Shown here: positions 1 through 11,191 of the stretch, piece by piece | Position numbering within the stretch: the stretch's first letter is position 1 | How the letters are laid out: every line of letters starts with the position of its first letter | The notes under the pieces: model-generated | Told to the model about the DNA's origin: nothing | The model's database searches: none | Seen by the model: the letters and a program-made list of their open reading frames with translations, nothing else | Origin: JACQAP01 sp035275265 | GTDB taxonomy: Bacteria > Pseudomonadota > Gammaproteobacteria > Burkholderiales > JACQAP01 | DNA length: 64,000 bases | Assembly (NCBI GenBank): GCA_035275265.1 | Contig: DATENC010000008.1 | Span: forward strand, 124,001-188,000 | Direction of reading: 5' to 3' | Made by a program: the position numbers and the translations under genes

Positions 1-1533
1 CTGGGAGAGAATAGCGCGGGCAATAGCCAGCCGCTGGCGCTGGCCGCCGGAGAGCCGCACGCCGCGCTCACCCAGCCACGTATCGAATCGCTGCGGCAGT
101 TTCTCGACGAACTCGGTCGCGAACGCCGCGTCGCAGGCACGCAGGACTTCCTCGTCGGAGGCGTTCGGCCGTCCGTAGCGCACGTTCTCGGCGACGCTGG
201 CCGCGAAAATGGCCGGCTCCTGCGCCACCAACGCGATGCGTCGGCGCAATGCTTGCGGATCGACGCGCTTCACGTCCAGGCCGTCGACCCGCACCGTGCC
301 GTGATTGGGATCGTAGAAGCGTAGCAGGAGTTGGAACACCGTGGACTTGCCCGCGCCCGAAGGGCCAACCAGCGCAAGACTTTCACCCGGCCGGACATCG
401 AGCGAAAAATCCTGCAATGCTGCCTGGTTGGGACGCGACGGGTAGTGGAAAATCACTGCCTGCAGTTGCACCGATCCGATCGGCGGCTCGGGCAATGAGA
501 GCGTCTGGGTCGGCGCGGTAATTTCCGGCCGGGTGTCGAGGATCTCGATCAGCCGCTCGGCCGCACCGGCGCCGCGCTGCAAGTCGCCTATCACCTCGCT
601 CAACGCGCCGGCTGCGCTCGCCACCATTGCGGCGTAAAACACGAAGGCCGAGAGTTCGCCAGGTGTGATGTTTCCCGTCAGTACGTCATGCCCGCCGATC
701 CACAGAATGACTCCAATGCCTGTGAATACCAGTACGATTACCGCGGAGATCAGCGAAGCGCGCACGCGGATGCGGCTGCGCGCCGTAACGAATGCCGCTT
801 CGGCGCGTCTCCCGAACAGGCGCCGGTCCTCGTCTTCGTGAACGTACGCCTGCACAGTGCGGACTTCATGAAGGGCCTCGTCCACGTAGCTTCCGAGGTC
901 CGCCACGCGGTCCTGGCTGGCGCGGGCGAGTTTGCGCACGCGGCGGCCGAAGACCACGATCGGCCCGATCACTATCGGCACCATCAGCAACACCAGAGCC
1001 GTAAGCTTCCAACTGGTCAACAGCAGCATCGCAAGCGCGCCCAAGCCCAGCAGCCCGTTGCGCAGCGCCATCGACACGCTGGTGCCGACCACCTGTTCCA
1101 GCAGCGCAGTATCGGTGGTCAGCCGCGAGATCACCTCGCCCGTGCGCGCCTGCTCGAACCAGCCAGGCGAAAGACTCAGCAGGCGCGAGAAGACCTCGCG
1201 GCGGATGTTGGCGATCACGCGCTCGCCCAGCCAGGAAATCAAATAGACGCGCACCCAGGTCGCGACTGACATCACCACGATCACACCAAGCAGGAAGAAA
1301 AGCGCCTGATTGAGTGCGCGCGGATCCCCGCCGGCGAACCCGCGGTCGATGACTTGCTTGAGTCCCTGGCCGATCGCGAGGAAACACGCCGCCGCGACCG
1401 CCAGCGCCAACGCGAAAATCAGCATGCGCGCGCGGTACGGCCTGGCGAAGCGCCACAGCACTGTGAGCGCGCGCAACGGGGCGCCGACACGCAAGGATTG
1501 CGGAATGCCGGCGTCGGCAGGATTGGAGGTCAT
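1..1533 (-). CDS. ABC exporter, fused permease-ATPase (MsbA/ABCB-like), 3' end outside window
   Basis: The frame starts at ATG 1533 and runs without a stop to base 1, giving 511 residues of an ABC exporter half-transporter that should act as an inner-membrane homodimer. Residues about 25-330 form the six-helix exporter domain with a conserved ISRLTTDTALLEQVVG-like coupling region. The nucleotide-binding domain follows with Walker A GPSGAGKST and the signature LSGGQRQR near residue 500. Walker B and the H-loop lie beyond the left edge. The family exports lipids, peptides or drugs; the substrate cannot be read from sequence. It is divergent from the malic enzyme gene, with about 227 bases between the two starts. 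The start is supported because the hydrophilic N-terminus leads directly into the first membrane helix. Confidence 0.9.
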   Translation of the reverse strand, partial: MTSNPADAGIPQSLRVGAPLRALTVLWRFARPYRARMLIFALALAVAAACFLAIGQGLKQVIDRGFAGGDPRALNQALFFLLGVIVVMSVATWVRVYLISWLGERVIANIRREVFSRLLSLSPGWFEQARTGEVISRLTTDTALLEQVVGTSVSMALRNGLLGLGALAMLLLTSWKLTALVLLMVPIVIGPIVVFGRRVRKLARASQDRVADLGSYVDEALHEVRTVQAYVHEDEDRRLFGRRAEAAFVTARSRIRVRASLISAVIVLVFTGIGVILWIGGHDVLTGNITPGELSAFVFYAAMVASAAGALSEVIGDLQRGAGAAERLIEILDTRPEITAPTQTLSLPEPPIGSVQLQAVIFHYPSRPNQAALQDFSLDVRPGESLALVGPSGAGKSTVFQLLLRFYDPNHGTVRVDGLDVKRVDPQALRRRIALVAQEPAIFAASVAENVRYGRPNASDEEVLRACDAAFATEFVEKLPQRFDTWLGERGVRLSGGQRQRLAIARAILSQ

Positions 1534-1760
1534 GAGTATTCGCTGGTCAATGCAGACGGCGAACGCCGTACTCCGCACGGTCGGCACTTAAGCGGCCGTT
1601 TGAAAAATGACGCACTCAGTCTAATGCGCGCAATGGAAAGTCCCAACCTTCAGCGGTGTCCGAAATCCCGCATTGTGAAATCCACAACCGCATCGTAGCA
1701 AACGCCGCCGCTGCGGGTATGATTTGCGTTCAAAACAAGCAGCCCGAAGAGGAGTGCGAC

Positions 1761-4046
<2,286 letters not shown>

Positions 4047-4141
4047 GCGCCAATGGATCGCGTAGGCACGCTCGGTACGAATGCGCCGCCCTGCGGCGGC
4101 AGCCGTTCGATCGGTTGCTACGCATCTGCGGAACTTGAGCG

Positions 4142-4170
4142 TTGCCCAGGCGTCGAAGCGTTTGTATAAA
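4142..4170 (+). promoter_or_regulatory. candidate sigma70 promoter before the outer-membrane protein gene
   Basis: TTGCCC at 4142-4147 and TATAAA at 4165-4170 are separated by 17 bases. Transcription would begin near 4177, which falls inside the AGGAAG ribosome site (4175-4180) of the gene starting at 4185. The leader would therefore be almost absent, so the match may be fortuitous or may give a near-leaderless transcript. Confidence 0.35.
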
Positions 4171-4184
4171 CCACAGGAAGAATC

Positions 4185-4742
4185 ATGAGAACAACACGCA
4201 CGCGGATTTCCGTATCAGATGCCCGACTCGATGCACGATTGGCGCTTGTCGCGACGGTCCTGCTGATTGGCGCACTCCTCACGTGCTTACCCACGCACGC
4301 CCGCGCTGCCGAACCTTTTGACCGCGGCAAAACCACGGGCTCGATCTACCTCGGTGCAGGCAGTGCACTCGACCGCGAATACACGACCCTGGGTGGCTCG
4401 CTGGGTTACATGATCTCCGAAGGACTGATGTTGGGCGTGAGCGCTGAAATGTGGTTCGGCAATGAGCCTGACATCTACAAGTTCACGCCGGAAGTGCGTT
4501 ACACGTTCACCCAGGCTGCCCGGGTGAAACCTTATGTGGGCGTGTTCGTCTCGCGCACGATCTATGACGACCTCCCGGACAGCAACACGTACGGGGCACG
4601 CGGCGGAATCTACATGCCGTTCAGCTCGAACGCGGCGTTCAATGTGGGTGTGGTCTACGAGAAGATTTCGGATTGCAACCCGGCCATTTATACCGATTGT
4701 TCGCAACTCTACCCCGAGGCCGGCGTCTTGTTTTCCTTCTGA
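4185..4742 (+). CDS. outer-membrane beta-barrel protein, OmpW/OmpX-like size, hypothetical
   Basis: A 185-residue exported protein. The N-terminus has a charged stretch, a hydrophobic core around residues 19-36 and a likely signal-peptidase site after THARA near residue 42. The mature part alternates polar and aromatic residues (GSIYLGAG, TLGGSLGYM, VRYTFTQ, PYVGVFVSR, RGGIYMPF, FNVGVVYEK) and ends in GVLFSF. A terminal Phe is the hallmark of an outer-membrane beta barrel recognised by the BAM machinery. Six to eight strands are plausible for about 143 mature residues. A cysteine pair lies near the C-terminus (SDCNPAIYTDCS). It has its own AGGAAG ribosome site and is followed by a strong terminator. 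Function is unknown; an opacity-family or OmpW-like role is only a guess. Confidence 0.75.
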   Translation: MRTTRTRISVSDARLDARLALVATVLLIGALLTCLPTHARAAEPFDRGKTTGSIYLGAGSALDREYTTLGGSLGYMISEGLMLGVSAEMWFGNEPDIYKFTPEVRYTFTQAARVKPYVGVFVSRTIYDDLPDSNTYGARGGIYMPFSSNAAFNVGVVYEKISDCNPAIYTDCSQLYPEAGVLFSF

Positions 4743-4762
4743 ACGTCTATCAGAAACAACAA

Positions 4763-4788
4763 AAAGGGCACCTTGCGGTGCCCTTTTT
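4763..4788 (+). terminator. intrinsic terminator after the outer-membrane protein gene
   Basis: A perfect 10-bp stem AAAGGGCACC / GGTGCCCTTT closes a TTGC loop and is followed by T residues. The A-run on the other side lets it also act for the convergent aldehyde dehydrogenase gene ending at 4839. Confidence 0.9.
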
Positions 4789-4838
4789 CATGTAGCCCGC
4801 CCCGCCAATTCCTTTCGATTGGGCCACGCAGCAATCCA

Positions 4839-6281
4839 TCAGGCCAGCACGTAGCTGGTCTTCACCGTCGTGAAGAACTCCACCGCGTAGCGGCCCTGCT
4901 CGCGCGGACCGTAGCTCGAGCCCTTGCGTCCGCCGAAAGGCACGTGGTAATCCACCCCGGCCGTGGGCAGGTTCACCATCACCATTCCCGCCTGTGCATT
5001 CTTGCGGTAATGCGATGCGTGTTTCAGAGAGGTCGTCACGATGCCGGACGAAAGTCCGAACGGCGTGTCGTTGGCGACCGCCAGCGCCTCGTCGTAATCC
5101 TTGACCATTACCACCGATGCCACCGGGCCGAACACTTCCTCGCGATTGATCCGCATGCTGTTCTTCGTCTCGGTGAAAAGCGCCGGCTCCAGGTAGAAAC
5201 CCTCGGTATCGCGCTTGAGCAGGCTGCCTCCGAAAGCAAGCCTGGCGCCCTCCTTCTTCGCCTCCTCTATATAGTAGAGGTCCTGGTTGAGTTGGTTTTT
5301 ATCCACCACCGGGCCCATCTCGGTCCCCTGCTTGAGCGCGTTGTCGACCTTCAGGTTCTTCAGTCTCTCGACTACCGCGCCCACGAACTTTTCGTGGATG
5401 CCTTTGGTGACGATCAGTCGCGAACTCGCGGTGCAACGCTGGCCGGTGGAGAAATAGGCGCCGTTGACCGCGCATTCGACCGCGGTTTTCAGGTCGGCAT
5501 CATCCAGCACCACCAGCGGGTTCTTGCCGCCCATCTCGAGCTGGAACTTGGCCATGCGCGCCACCGCTTTCGCGGCGACCTGCTTGCCGGTTTCCACCGA
5601 GCCGGTGAACGTAATCGCGTCCACGCGCCTGTCATTTACCAGCGTTTCGCCGACCACGCTCCCGCGTCCCATGACCAGATTGAAGACGCCCTTGGGCACG
5701 CCTGCGTCCACGATGATTTTCGCGATTGCGTGCGCCATGCTGGGAACCAGGTCGGCAGGCTTGAACACCACGGTATTGCCATACGCCAGCGCCGGTGCGA
5801 TCTTCCACGCCGGGATCGCCGCCGGGAAGTTCCACGGCGAAATAACACCGACCACGCCTACCGGCTCGCGAGTGAGTTCGACGTCAATGCCGGGACGCAC
5901 AGAGGGCAGCAGTTCTCCGGCGCGGCGTAGTACTTCTCCGCCAAAGAACTTGAAGACGTTGGCCGCACGCACCACTTCGCCGATTCCCTCCGGCAACGTC
6001 TTGCCTTCTTCGCGCGAGAGCAGTTTGCCGAGTTCTTCCCTGCGGGCGAGGATTTCATTGCCCACCTTGTCGAGCAGATCGGCACGCGCCTGGACATTGA
6101 AAGTAGCCCAGGCCGGAAAGGCCGCACGCGCGGCTTCGATGGCGCGTTCCGTCTGCGCCTTGTCCGCCTGCGCATACTCGGCGACCACATCGCTGGTATC
6201 CGAAGGATTGACGTGTTTGGAAGCGGTGGCCCCCGCGATCCATTCACCGGCAATGTGATTCTGAAGTTGTTGTGCGCTCAT
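4839..6281 (-). CDS. NAD(P)-dependent aldehyde dehydrogenase, likely alpha-ketoglutaric or succinic semialdehyde dehydrogenase
   Basis: Oxidises a semialdehyde to a dicarboxylate, most likely 2,5-dioxopentanoate or succinate semialdehyde. The 480-residue protein has every ALDH landmark: N151 in SPWNFP, K174 in FKPAD, catalytic base E249 in LEMGGKNP and nucleophile C283 in STGQRCTASS. The closest family remembered is the YcbD/GucD type 2,5-dioxovalerate dehydrogenase, which is also close to GabD; substrate cannot be settled by eye. ATG 6281 is chosen over an upstream in-frame start because AGGAGGAT sits just upstream (6284-6291). It lies 50 bases after the XRE regulator gene on the same strand, so the two may be cotranscribed. 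Confidence 0.88.
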   Translation of the reverse strand: MSAQQLQNHIAGEWIAGATASKHVNPSDTSDVVAEYAQADKAQTERAIEAARAAFPAWATFNVQARADLLDKVGNEILARREELGKLLSREEGKTLPEGIGEVVRAANVFKFFGGEVLRRAGELLPSVRPGIDVELTREPVGVVGVISPWNFPAAIPAWKIAPALAYGNTVVFKPADLVPSMAHAIAKIIVDAGVPKGVFNLVMGRGSVVGETLVNDRRVDAITFTGSVETGKQVAAKAVARMAKFQLEMGGKNPLVVLDDADLKTAVECAVNGAYFSTGQRCTASSRLIVTKGIHEKFVGAVVERLKNLKVDNALKQGTEMGPVVDKNQLNQDLYYIEEAKKEGARLAFGGSLLKRDTEGFYLEPALFTETKNSMRINREEVFGPVASVVMVKDYDEALAVANDTPFGLSSGIVTTSLKHASHYRKNAQAGMVMVNLPTAGVDYHVPFGGRKGSSYGPREQGRYAVEFFTTVKTSYVLA

Positions 6282-6331
6282 AGATCCTCCTGAGGGGCGC
6301 GATGCTAGCACGGCACGCGGGGTTGGTCATC

Positions 6332-7087
6332 TCACGCCGCGGCGCGGACCTTTCGCGTGCGTCGCAATGCATGGAACGCATCGAGTTCCCACGGCCGCAG
6401 CGCCAGCACGATGCTCGCCGGACGGCGCGTCCCGAGTGGAAGGTTCATATCGTCATTGTGCATTTCGGAAAACTCAGTGGCGAGCCGCCGCAGTCTGGCG
6501 ATCACCTGGCTGGCGGATGTCGCGGAAAGCATGCCGTTGATCACTATCATGAACTCGTCCGGCGCATCGAAGCGGGAGCGGAAGTACTCTGGTGCTGCGC
6601 GAGTCTTGAAGTACTGCAAGATAGGCCCGTTCGGCAGCCAGGAAAAAGTACGCGTCACTAGAAGCTTGATGCGGTTCTTCGGAAGCAGTTCGAGGAATTT
6701 GATGTGATCCAGCCGGAGCAGCAGCTGGATGCATTCGGACTTGGAAATGTCGTAGATCCCTGTGATCTGCTCCAGCGTCATGTGGTTGAGCGCGCAGACC
6801 GCCGCCAGAAACAGCTTGGGATTGCCGACGATTTCGCGCTCCTGCTCCAGCGTCAGCTGGGAAATGTAGTTGCGTTCGCTGTCCACCGCACGCGCCAAAT
6901 CGGTGAGGCCGATTTCGGCCAATTGGCAGACCTGCTCGAAACGTTCCAGGGTGAAGTGATTCGCGGCGAACATGCGCTTTACGCTCGCCTCCGAGAGCTT
7001 CAACGTCTTAGCCACCTGGGCGTACGTGAGCTTTCTTGCCTTGAGCGCCCGCTTTAGCGCTTCCACGACCGCCGCGGTCTGCGACAT
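6332..7087 (-). CDS. XRE-family helix-turn-helix transcriptional regulator
   Basis: A 251-residue protein. Residues about 8-60 form a Cro/C1-type HTH (LTYAQVAKTLKLSEASVKRMF). The rest is an uncharacterised helical domain rich in Leu and Arg, with no metal or ligand motif that I recognise. Long XRE regulators of this kind are common in betaproteobacteria. The GGGGGAG ribosome site lies directly before ATG 7087. It sits upstream of the semialdehyde dehydrogenase in the same orientation and divergent from a 63-residue small gene. A short direct repeat AAATAG-GCC-AAATAG at about 7100-7114, immediately upstream of its start, could be part of an operator. Confidence 0.85.
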   Translation of the reverse strand: MSQTAAVVEALKRALKARKLTYAQVAKTLKLSEASVKRMFAANHFTLERFEQVCQLAEIGLTDLARAVDSERNYISQLTLEQEREIVGNPKLFLAAVCALNHMTLEQITGIYDISKSECIQLLLRLDHIKFLELLPKNRIKLLVTRTFSWLPNGPILQYFKTRAAPEYFRSRFDAPDEFMIVINGMLSATSASQVIARLRRLATEFSEMHNDDMNLPLGTRRPASIVLALRPWELDAFHALRRTRKVRAAA

Positions 7088-7255
7088 GGCTCCCCCTTCA
7101 AATAGGCCAAATAGCCGGAAAGTCTAATTATGCGATACCGACCGATTACCAGGTAGCAACACCTCTTGCGAAGCTTTCTTGGTTCCGCTCAAGTCGCCAC
7201 GATGGCGCCGTCTCAAGTCGCACCCCCACCAACCGACGCAGACAGGGAGAGAAAA

Positions 7256-7447
7256 ATGAACACGCAGAATCTGGCTACAAGGCTCGCCGCCGCATTGACC
7301 CGCATTCCAGAGAATACCCCTCCGAAACCGGCGCTTACCGCGGATCTCTTGGTGCTAAGCGCGCTTCGTAATAGTGCAACGCCGCGCGACCAGATCATCC
7401 AACGCCGAATTGGCATTTACCCGGACGCGACCGGCGCCATCTCGTAA
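7256..7447 (+). CDS. small hypothetical protein, 63 aa
   Basis: ATG 7256 is preceded by AGGGAGAG at about 7243-7250 with good spacing. The gene is followed within 60 bases by a strong rho-independent terminator, which supports it as a discrete expressed unit. The product is soluble, without cysteine, signal peptide or membrane segment, and ends GIYPDATGAIS. I do not recognise a family. A longer in-frame start at 7166 exists but lacks a ribosome site. The divergent neighbour is the XRE regulator. Confidence 0.55.
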   Translation: MNTQNLATRLAAALTRIPENTPPKPALTADLLVLSALRNSATPRDQIIQRRIGIYPDATGAIS

Positions 7448-7503
7448 CGATCCTGTGCGATGGGGAGCACCCTGAAAGGGAGGGGGTGATCCTCCACCGC
7501 TTC

Positions 7504-7536
7504 GGCCGGTCATTTGATTTGACCGGCCTTTTTTTT
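7504..7536 (+). terminator. intrinsic terminator after the 63-aa small gene
   Basis: A perfect 9-bp stem GGCCGGTCA / TGACCGGCC with a 7-base loop is followed by eight T residues at 7529-7536. It is a strong terminator for plus-strand transcription and insulates the aminotransferase gene. Confidence 0.93.
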
Positions 7537-7636
7537 GCGCGCCCGCCATATCGCGGCTAGGCAAGGACGTTTCGCAAAGCGCAAAGGGCGTCGGCGGTAC
7601 ACGGACGGGCGAGGGGCTGACCTTTGGTATGAGAAA

Positions 7637-8839
7637 ATGCCGCTCCTTCCGGATTTTTTGCCCATGGAACCGCACAGTCTCGCCGCCCGTCCCGCCGTAC
7701 AGGCCTTGCGCAATTCGAAAATCCGCGAAGTCGCAAACGCCGGCATGGGGAAGAAAGACCTGCTCGCGTTCTGGTTCGGCGAACCCGACGAAGTCACTCC
7801 GGAATTCATCCGCCAGGCCGGCATCGAGGCCCTGAACCGCGGCAACACCTTCTACACGGAGAACTTTGGCCTGCCCGCCCTGCGCGAGACCATCGCTGCT
7901 TATGTCTCGCGGCTGCACGCACCCAACTGCAAGACCACCGCCGACAATGTCACCGTCACCAGCGCCGGAATGTCGGCGCTGATGCTCTCCTACCAGGCTC
8001 TCGTGGGCCCAGGAGACCGGGCAGTAATCGTGACGCCGGTGTGGCCGAACCTGGTCGAGATTCCCCGAATCCTCGGCGCCGAAGCCGTGACCTTTCCGCT
8101 CGACTACACCGCCTCGGGCTGGCGCCTGAACCTCCAGCGGCTCCTGGACACCCTGACCCCCGGCACGCGCGTCGTGGTCATCAACTCGCCGAGCAATCCC
8201 ACCGGCTGGACCGTCACCCACGAAGAACAGCGCGCCATCCTCGAGCATTGCCGGCATCACGGCATCTGGATCCTCGCCGACGATGCCTACGAGCGCCTGT
8301 ACTACGGCGACGGCCCCGCGCCCTCCTTCCTCGACATCGCGGATGCAACGGACCGTGTGGTGAGCACCAATACTTTCTCCAAGTCCTGGCTGATGACCGG
8401 CTGGCGCCTCGGCTGGATCGTGGCGCCCGCAGTGCTGATGCAATACCTGGGCACGCTCATCGAGTACAACACCTCCTGCGCCCCCTCGTTCGTGCAGCAG
8501 GCCGGCATAGTCGCCATTGAGCAGGGCGAGCCCGTCATTGCACGCACCCAGGCCCGCTTCGAAAAGGCTCGAGATTATCTCAACGCGCGCCTGAACGAGC
8601 TTCCCGGAATCGAAGCGCCGCTCCCGTCAGGCGCCATGTATATGTTCTTCAGCGTCGACGGTGTTCGCGACAGCCTGAGCTTCTGCAAGCGCCTGGTGGA
8701 GGACGCCGGCCTCGGACTGGCGCCCGGCATCGCCTTCGGCCCGGAGGGCGAAGGCTTCATCCGCTGGTGCTTCGCGGCAAGCGAGGAACGCCTTGCGCAG
8801 GGCATAGAGCGCTTGAGGAAAACCGTAGTGCATCGTTGA
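7637..8839 (+). CDS. class I/II PLP-dependent aminotransferase
   Basis: Cytoplasmic fold-type I aminotransferase of about 400 residues. The PLP lysine is K249 in TFSKSWLMTGWRLGW. Other conserved elements are the NSPSNPTGW loop, the DDAYERLYYG strand and a C-terminal arginine region (GEGFIRWCFA). The family includes aspartate and aromatic aminotransferases and MocR-free pyridoxal enzymes; the amino donor cannot be assigned. The start is uncertain: ATG 7637 gives a short leader MPLLPDFLP before the homologous region, ATG 7664 would begin MEPHSLAARP, and neither has a good ribosome site. The next gene (OsmC) follows after 17 bases, so the two are probably cotranscribed. Confidence 0.9.
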   Translation: MPLLPDFLPMEPHSLAARPAVQALRNSKIREVANAGMGKKDLLAFWFGEPDEVTPEFIRQAGIEALNRGNTFYTENFGLPALRETIAAYVSRLHAPNCKTTADNVTVTSAGMSALMLSYQALVGPGDRAVIVTPVWPNLVEIPRILGAEAVTFPLDYTASGWRLNLQRLLDTLTPGTRVVVINSPSNPTGWTVTHEEQRAILEHCRHHGIWILADDAYERLYYGDGPAPSFLDIADATDRVVSTNTFSKSWLMTGWRLGWIVAPAVLMQYLGTLIEYNTSCAPSFVQQAGIVAIEQGEPVIARTQARFEKARDYLNARLNELPGIEAPLPSGAMYMFFSVDGVRDSLSFCKRLVEDAGLGLAPGIAFGPEGEGFIRWCFAASEERLAQGIERLRKTVVHR

Positions 8840-8856
8840 AACAGGAAGGGAATTGC

Positions 8857-9333
8857 GTGACTGCAAAGATACACACCTACCAAACTACGGTCCGCTGGAC
8901 CGGCAATCAGGGCACCGGTACATCCGCGTACCGGGCCTACAGCCGCAACCACGAGATCACCGCAGTCGGGAAGCAGCTCGTGCCGGCTTCATCGGACCCA
9001 GCGTTCCACGGCGATCCTAACCGCTACAACCCTGAGGAGCTGCTGGTAGCTTCCTTGTCCAGTTGCCACATGCTTTGGTACCTGCATCTTTGTGCGGTGA
9101 ACAAAGTCGTGGTAGTCGAATACGCCGATAAAGCAACGGGCACTATGGAGGAAACCGCGGACGGTGGCGGCCGGTTTGTCGAGGTCATATTGCGACCGGC
9201 CATTACCCTGACCGCGCAGTCAGACCGCGATACCGCGCGACGACTGCACGACGATGCTCACGAAAAGTGCTTCGTAGCCAACTCCGTGAATTTTCCGGTG
9301 CGTGTCCAGCCGGAGTTCGGCACCGCTTCATAA
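8857..9333 (+). CDS. OsmC/Ohr family peroxide-reducing protein
   Basis: A 158-residue OsmC-fold protein, expected to reduce organic hydroperoxides with two cysteines. C70 in SLSSCHMLW and C138 in HEKCFVANSV occupy the family positions; an extra C79 follows in LHLCAVN. NPEELLVASLSSCH is the classic helix-start motif. GTG 8857 is chosen because AGGAAG lies about 8 bases upstream; an ATG at 8767 would overlap the aminotransferase by more than 70 bases. It sits 17 bases after the aminotransferase gene and 34 bases before a threonine-dehydratase-like gene, suggesting one operon. Confidence 0.92.
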   Translation: MTAKIHTYQTTVRWTGNQGTGTSAYRAYSRNHEITAVGKQLVPASSDPAFHGDPNRYNPEELLVASLSSCHMLWYLHLCAVNKVVVVEYADKATGTMEETADGGGRFVEVILRPAITLTAQSDRDTARRLHDDAHEKCFVANSVNFPVRVQPEFGTAS

Positions 9334-9367
9334 GCGAGGCCACCGTTGCGGCTTAACCGCTGACCCT

Positions 9368-10384
9368 ATGTCCGATTTTCTGCCCAAACTGAGGCAACTC
9401 GAGCATGCCGCGTCGATCGTGTACGAGACGATGGCACCGACTCCGCAATACGCCTGGCCACTGCTTCAGGCGCAACTCGGTGCGGAAATCTGGGTCAAGC
9501 ACGAGAACCACACCCCGACCGGCTCCTTCAAGCTGCGCGGAGGTCTCACTTATTTCCACGATCTCGCCAAACACAAGGACAGACCCGCCGGCGTCATCAG
9601 CGCCACGCGCGGCAATCACGGGCAATCGGTCGGCTACGCCGCCCGTCGGTACGGAATGTCCGCGACCGTTGTCGTGCCCCACGGCAACAGCGTAGAGAAG
9701 AACGCGGCGATGCGCGCGCTCGGGGTTGGACTGGTCGAGCACGGTGTGGATTTCCAGGCGGCGCGCGAACGCGCATCCTGGATTGCACAACAACGCGGTT
9801 TGCACATGGTGCCCTCGTTCCACCGGCTGCTGGTTCAGGGCGTGGCCTCGTACTCGCTGGAACTGCTGCGCGCGGTGCCAGATCTGGACGTAGTGTATGT
9901 GCCAATCGGATTGGGATCCGGAATTTGCGGGATGATTGCCGCACGCGAAGCGCTGAAGGTGAAAACGGAAATCGTCGGCGTGGTCTCGGAGCTTGCGCCT
10001 GCGTACGCGCTTTCGTTCGAGCAGAAACGCGCTGTCGAGCACCCGGTCAGCACCCGAATCGCCGACGGGATGGCGTGCCGTACTCCCGAACCGGAGGCTC
10101 TGGAGATTCTCTGGCATGGGATGGCGCGTGTGGTGCGCGTGACCGACGATGAGGTGGAGGAGGCAATGCGGCTGATGTATTCGGCGACTCACAACGTCGC
10201 CGAAGGTGCCGGCGCTGCCGCACTTGCAGCCGCAAACAAGGAGCGCGACCGGCTCGGCGGGCGCAAAGCTGCCGTGATCCTGTGCGGCGCGAATGTAGAC
10301 CGCGACGTGTTTGCCCGGATCCTTGGCAAAACTGATCAAGGCTTGTCAGAGAGATCAGGTGGCGCGAAGATTGGCGCTAGCTGA
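9368..10384 (+). CDS. threonine/serine dehydratase-like PLP enzyme (fold type II)
   Basis: A 338-residue fold-type II PLP enzyme that should deaminate threonine or serine to the 2-oxoacid. The Schiff-base lysine is K55 in TGSFKLRGG. SATRGNHGQSVGYAA is the substrate loop and IGLGSGICGM the phosphate-binding glycine loop. There is no C-terminal ACT domain, so allosteric isoleucine control as in IlvA is not expected; this is the catabolic or single-domain type. ATG 9368 has no strong ribosome site, and translational coupling to OsmC is possible. Its end overlaps nothing; the next ATG is at 10401. Confidence 0.9.
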   Translation: MSDFLPKLRQLEHAASIVYETMAPTPQYAWPLLQAQLGAEIWVKHENHTPTGSFKLRGGLTYFHDLAKHKDRPAGVISATRGNHGQSVGYAARRYGMSATVVVPHGNSVEKNAAMRALGVGLVEHGVDFQAARERASWIAQQRGLHMVPSFHRLLVQGVASYSLELLRAVPDLDVVYVPIGLGSGICGMIAAREALKVKTEIVGVVSELAPAYALSFEQKRAVEHPVSTRIADGMACRTPEPEALEILWHGMARVVRVTDDEVEEAMRLMYSATHNVAEGAGAAALAAANKERDRLGGRKAAVILCGANVDRDVFARILGKTDQGLSERSGGAKIGAS

Positions 10385-10400
10385 CCGACGAACAGCCGAC

Positions 10401-11183
10401 ATGATGGCCCGCCTTCCCCCATTCACGCGACTCGTAATTGCCGTGGCTTTCGCATCGCTCTTGCTGCTGCCCCGCACTGCTGCATTAGCCGCGCCTGCGT
10501 TGGCTATCTATCGCGGCGAGGCGCCTGCCGCATCCGGTCCGGGTCGAAAGATCGAACTGCGGCTCTCGGCCGATGGAACAATGACCTGGCTCACCGATTA
10601 CCGCAATAATCGTCCGCCGATCACCGAAGAGGGCCGCTGGAACGCTATCTCGGTCGAAGAAATCGAAGTCGTCGTCGAGCGTCGTGACGATAAGCCGGTC
10701 GTGGTTTCCGCCGTTCGCTTATTGAAGGAAGGGGATACCCTGCGCACCACGGCGGCATCTGCTACGCAATTCGGCAACCAGGGTTTGCTTCTGAAGCTAG
10801 CCACGCCCGCGACACCGCCAATTGTTGCGGCGGTTACCGGCGTGATTTCTCCCATCGGTGCCTGGCAATGGGAGAGCTTGATCTCGTCTGCGGAGAAACT
10901 CGCCGTCAATCAGCCGGAGCGCTACAGACTGCAATTGCAGGCAGGCGGCAAGGCGCAGGTGCATGCGGATTGCAACCGTGGCCAAGCCACCTATTCGTCC
11001 GATGGTCGCAAATTCAATATCAGGATCGCCGGAATGACCCGTGCCGCGTGTCCGGCAGGCTCTCTCTCCGGACGCTACCTCAAAGCACTCGAAGCGGCAG
11101 TCGTCCAACGCATCAGGGGCGAAAACCTGTTCCTCGATCTGCCGGCAGATGGCGGTACCATGAAATTCGTCCGGGCCAAATAA
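10401..11183 (+). CDS. exported protein with NlpE-like N-terminal region and META/HslJ domain
   Basis: 260 residues with a signal peptide (hydrophobic 10-25, then AALAAPALA). Residues about 33-140 resemble the NlpE N-terminal barrel (IYRGEAPAAS..GRKIELRLSADGTMTW, then EEGRW) but lack the NlpE CxxC motif. Residues about 155-258 match a META (HslJ) domain: IGAWQWESL, VHADCNRGQATY and ISxxxxTRAACPAGSL-type spacing, with the conserved cysteine pair. META proteins are linked to heat-shock and antibiotic tolerance, but the molecular function is not known. ATG 10401 is followed immediately by a second ATG at 10404; either may be used. Confidence 0.82.
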   Translation: MMARLPPFTRLVIAVAFASLLLLPRTAALAAPALAIYRGEAPAASGPGRKIELRLSADGTMTWLTDYRNNRPPITEEGRWNAISVEEIEVVVERRDDKPVVVSAVRLLKEGDTLRTTAASATQFGNQGLLLKLATPATPPIVAAVTGVISPIGAWQWESLISSAEKLAVNQPERYRLQLQAGGKAQVHADCNRGQATYSSDGRKFNIRIAGMTRAACPAGSLSGRYLKALEAAVVQRIRGENLFLDLPADGGTMKFVRAK

Positions 11184-11191
11184 CCAGGACC

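Noticed and set aside
1656..1760. Longer N-terminus for malic enzyme
   Set aside because: In-frame ATG at 1656 lacks a ribosome site and would add residues unlike the family; the start at 1761 has one.
4142..4170. Firm promoter assignment for the outer-membrane gene
   Set aside because: The hexamers and spacing are good, but the predicted start lies within the ribosome site, so only a low-confidence entry was kept.
4773..5930. 385-codon open frame on the plus strand
   Set aside because: Antisense to the semialdehyde dehydrogenase and begins inside the terminator of the previous gene.
7355..8443. 362-codon frame on the minus strand
   Set aside because: Antisense to the aminotransferase; Gly/Arg/Val-rich, and crosses the terminator at 7504-7536.
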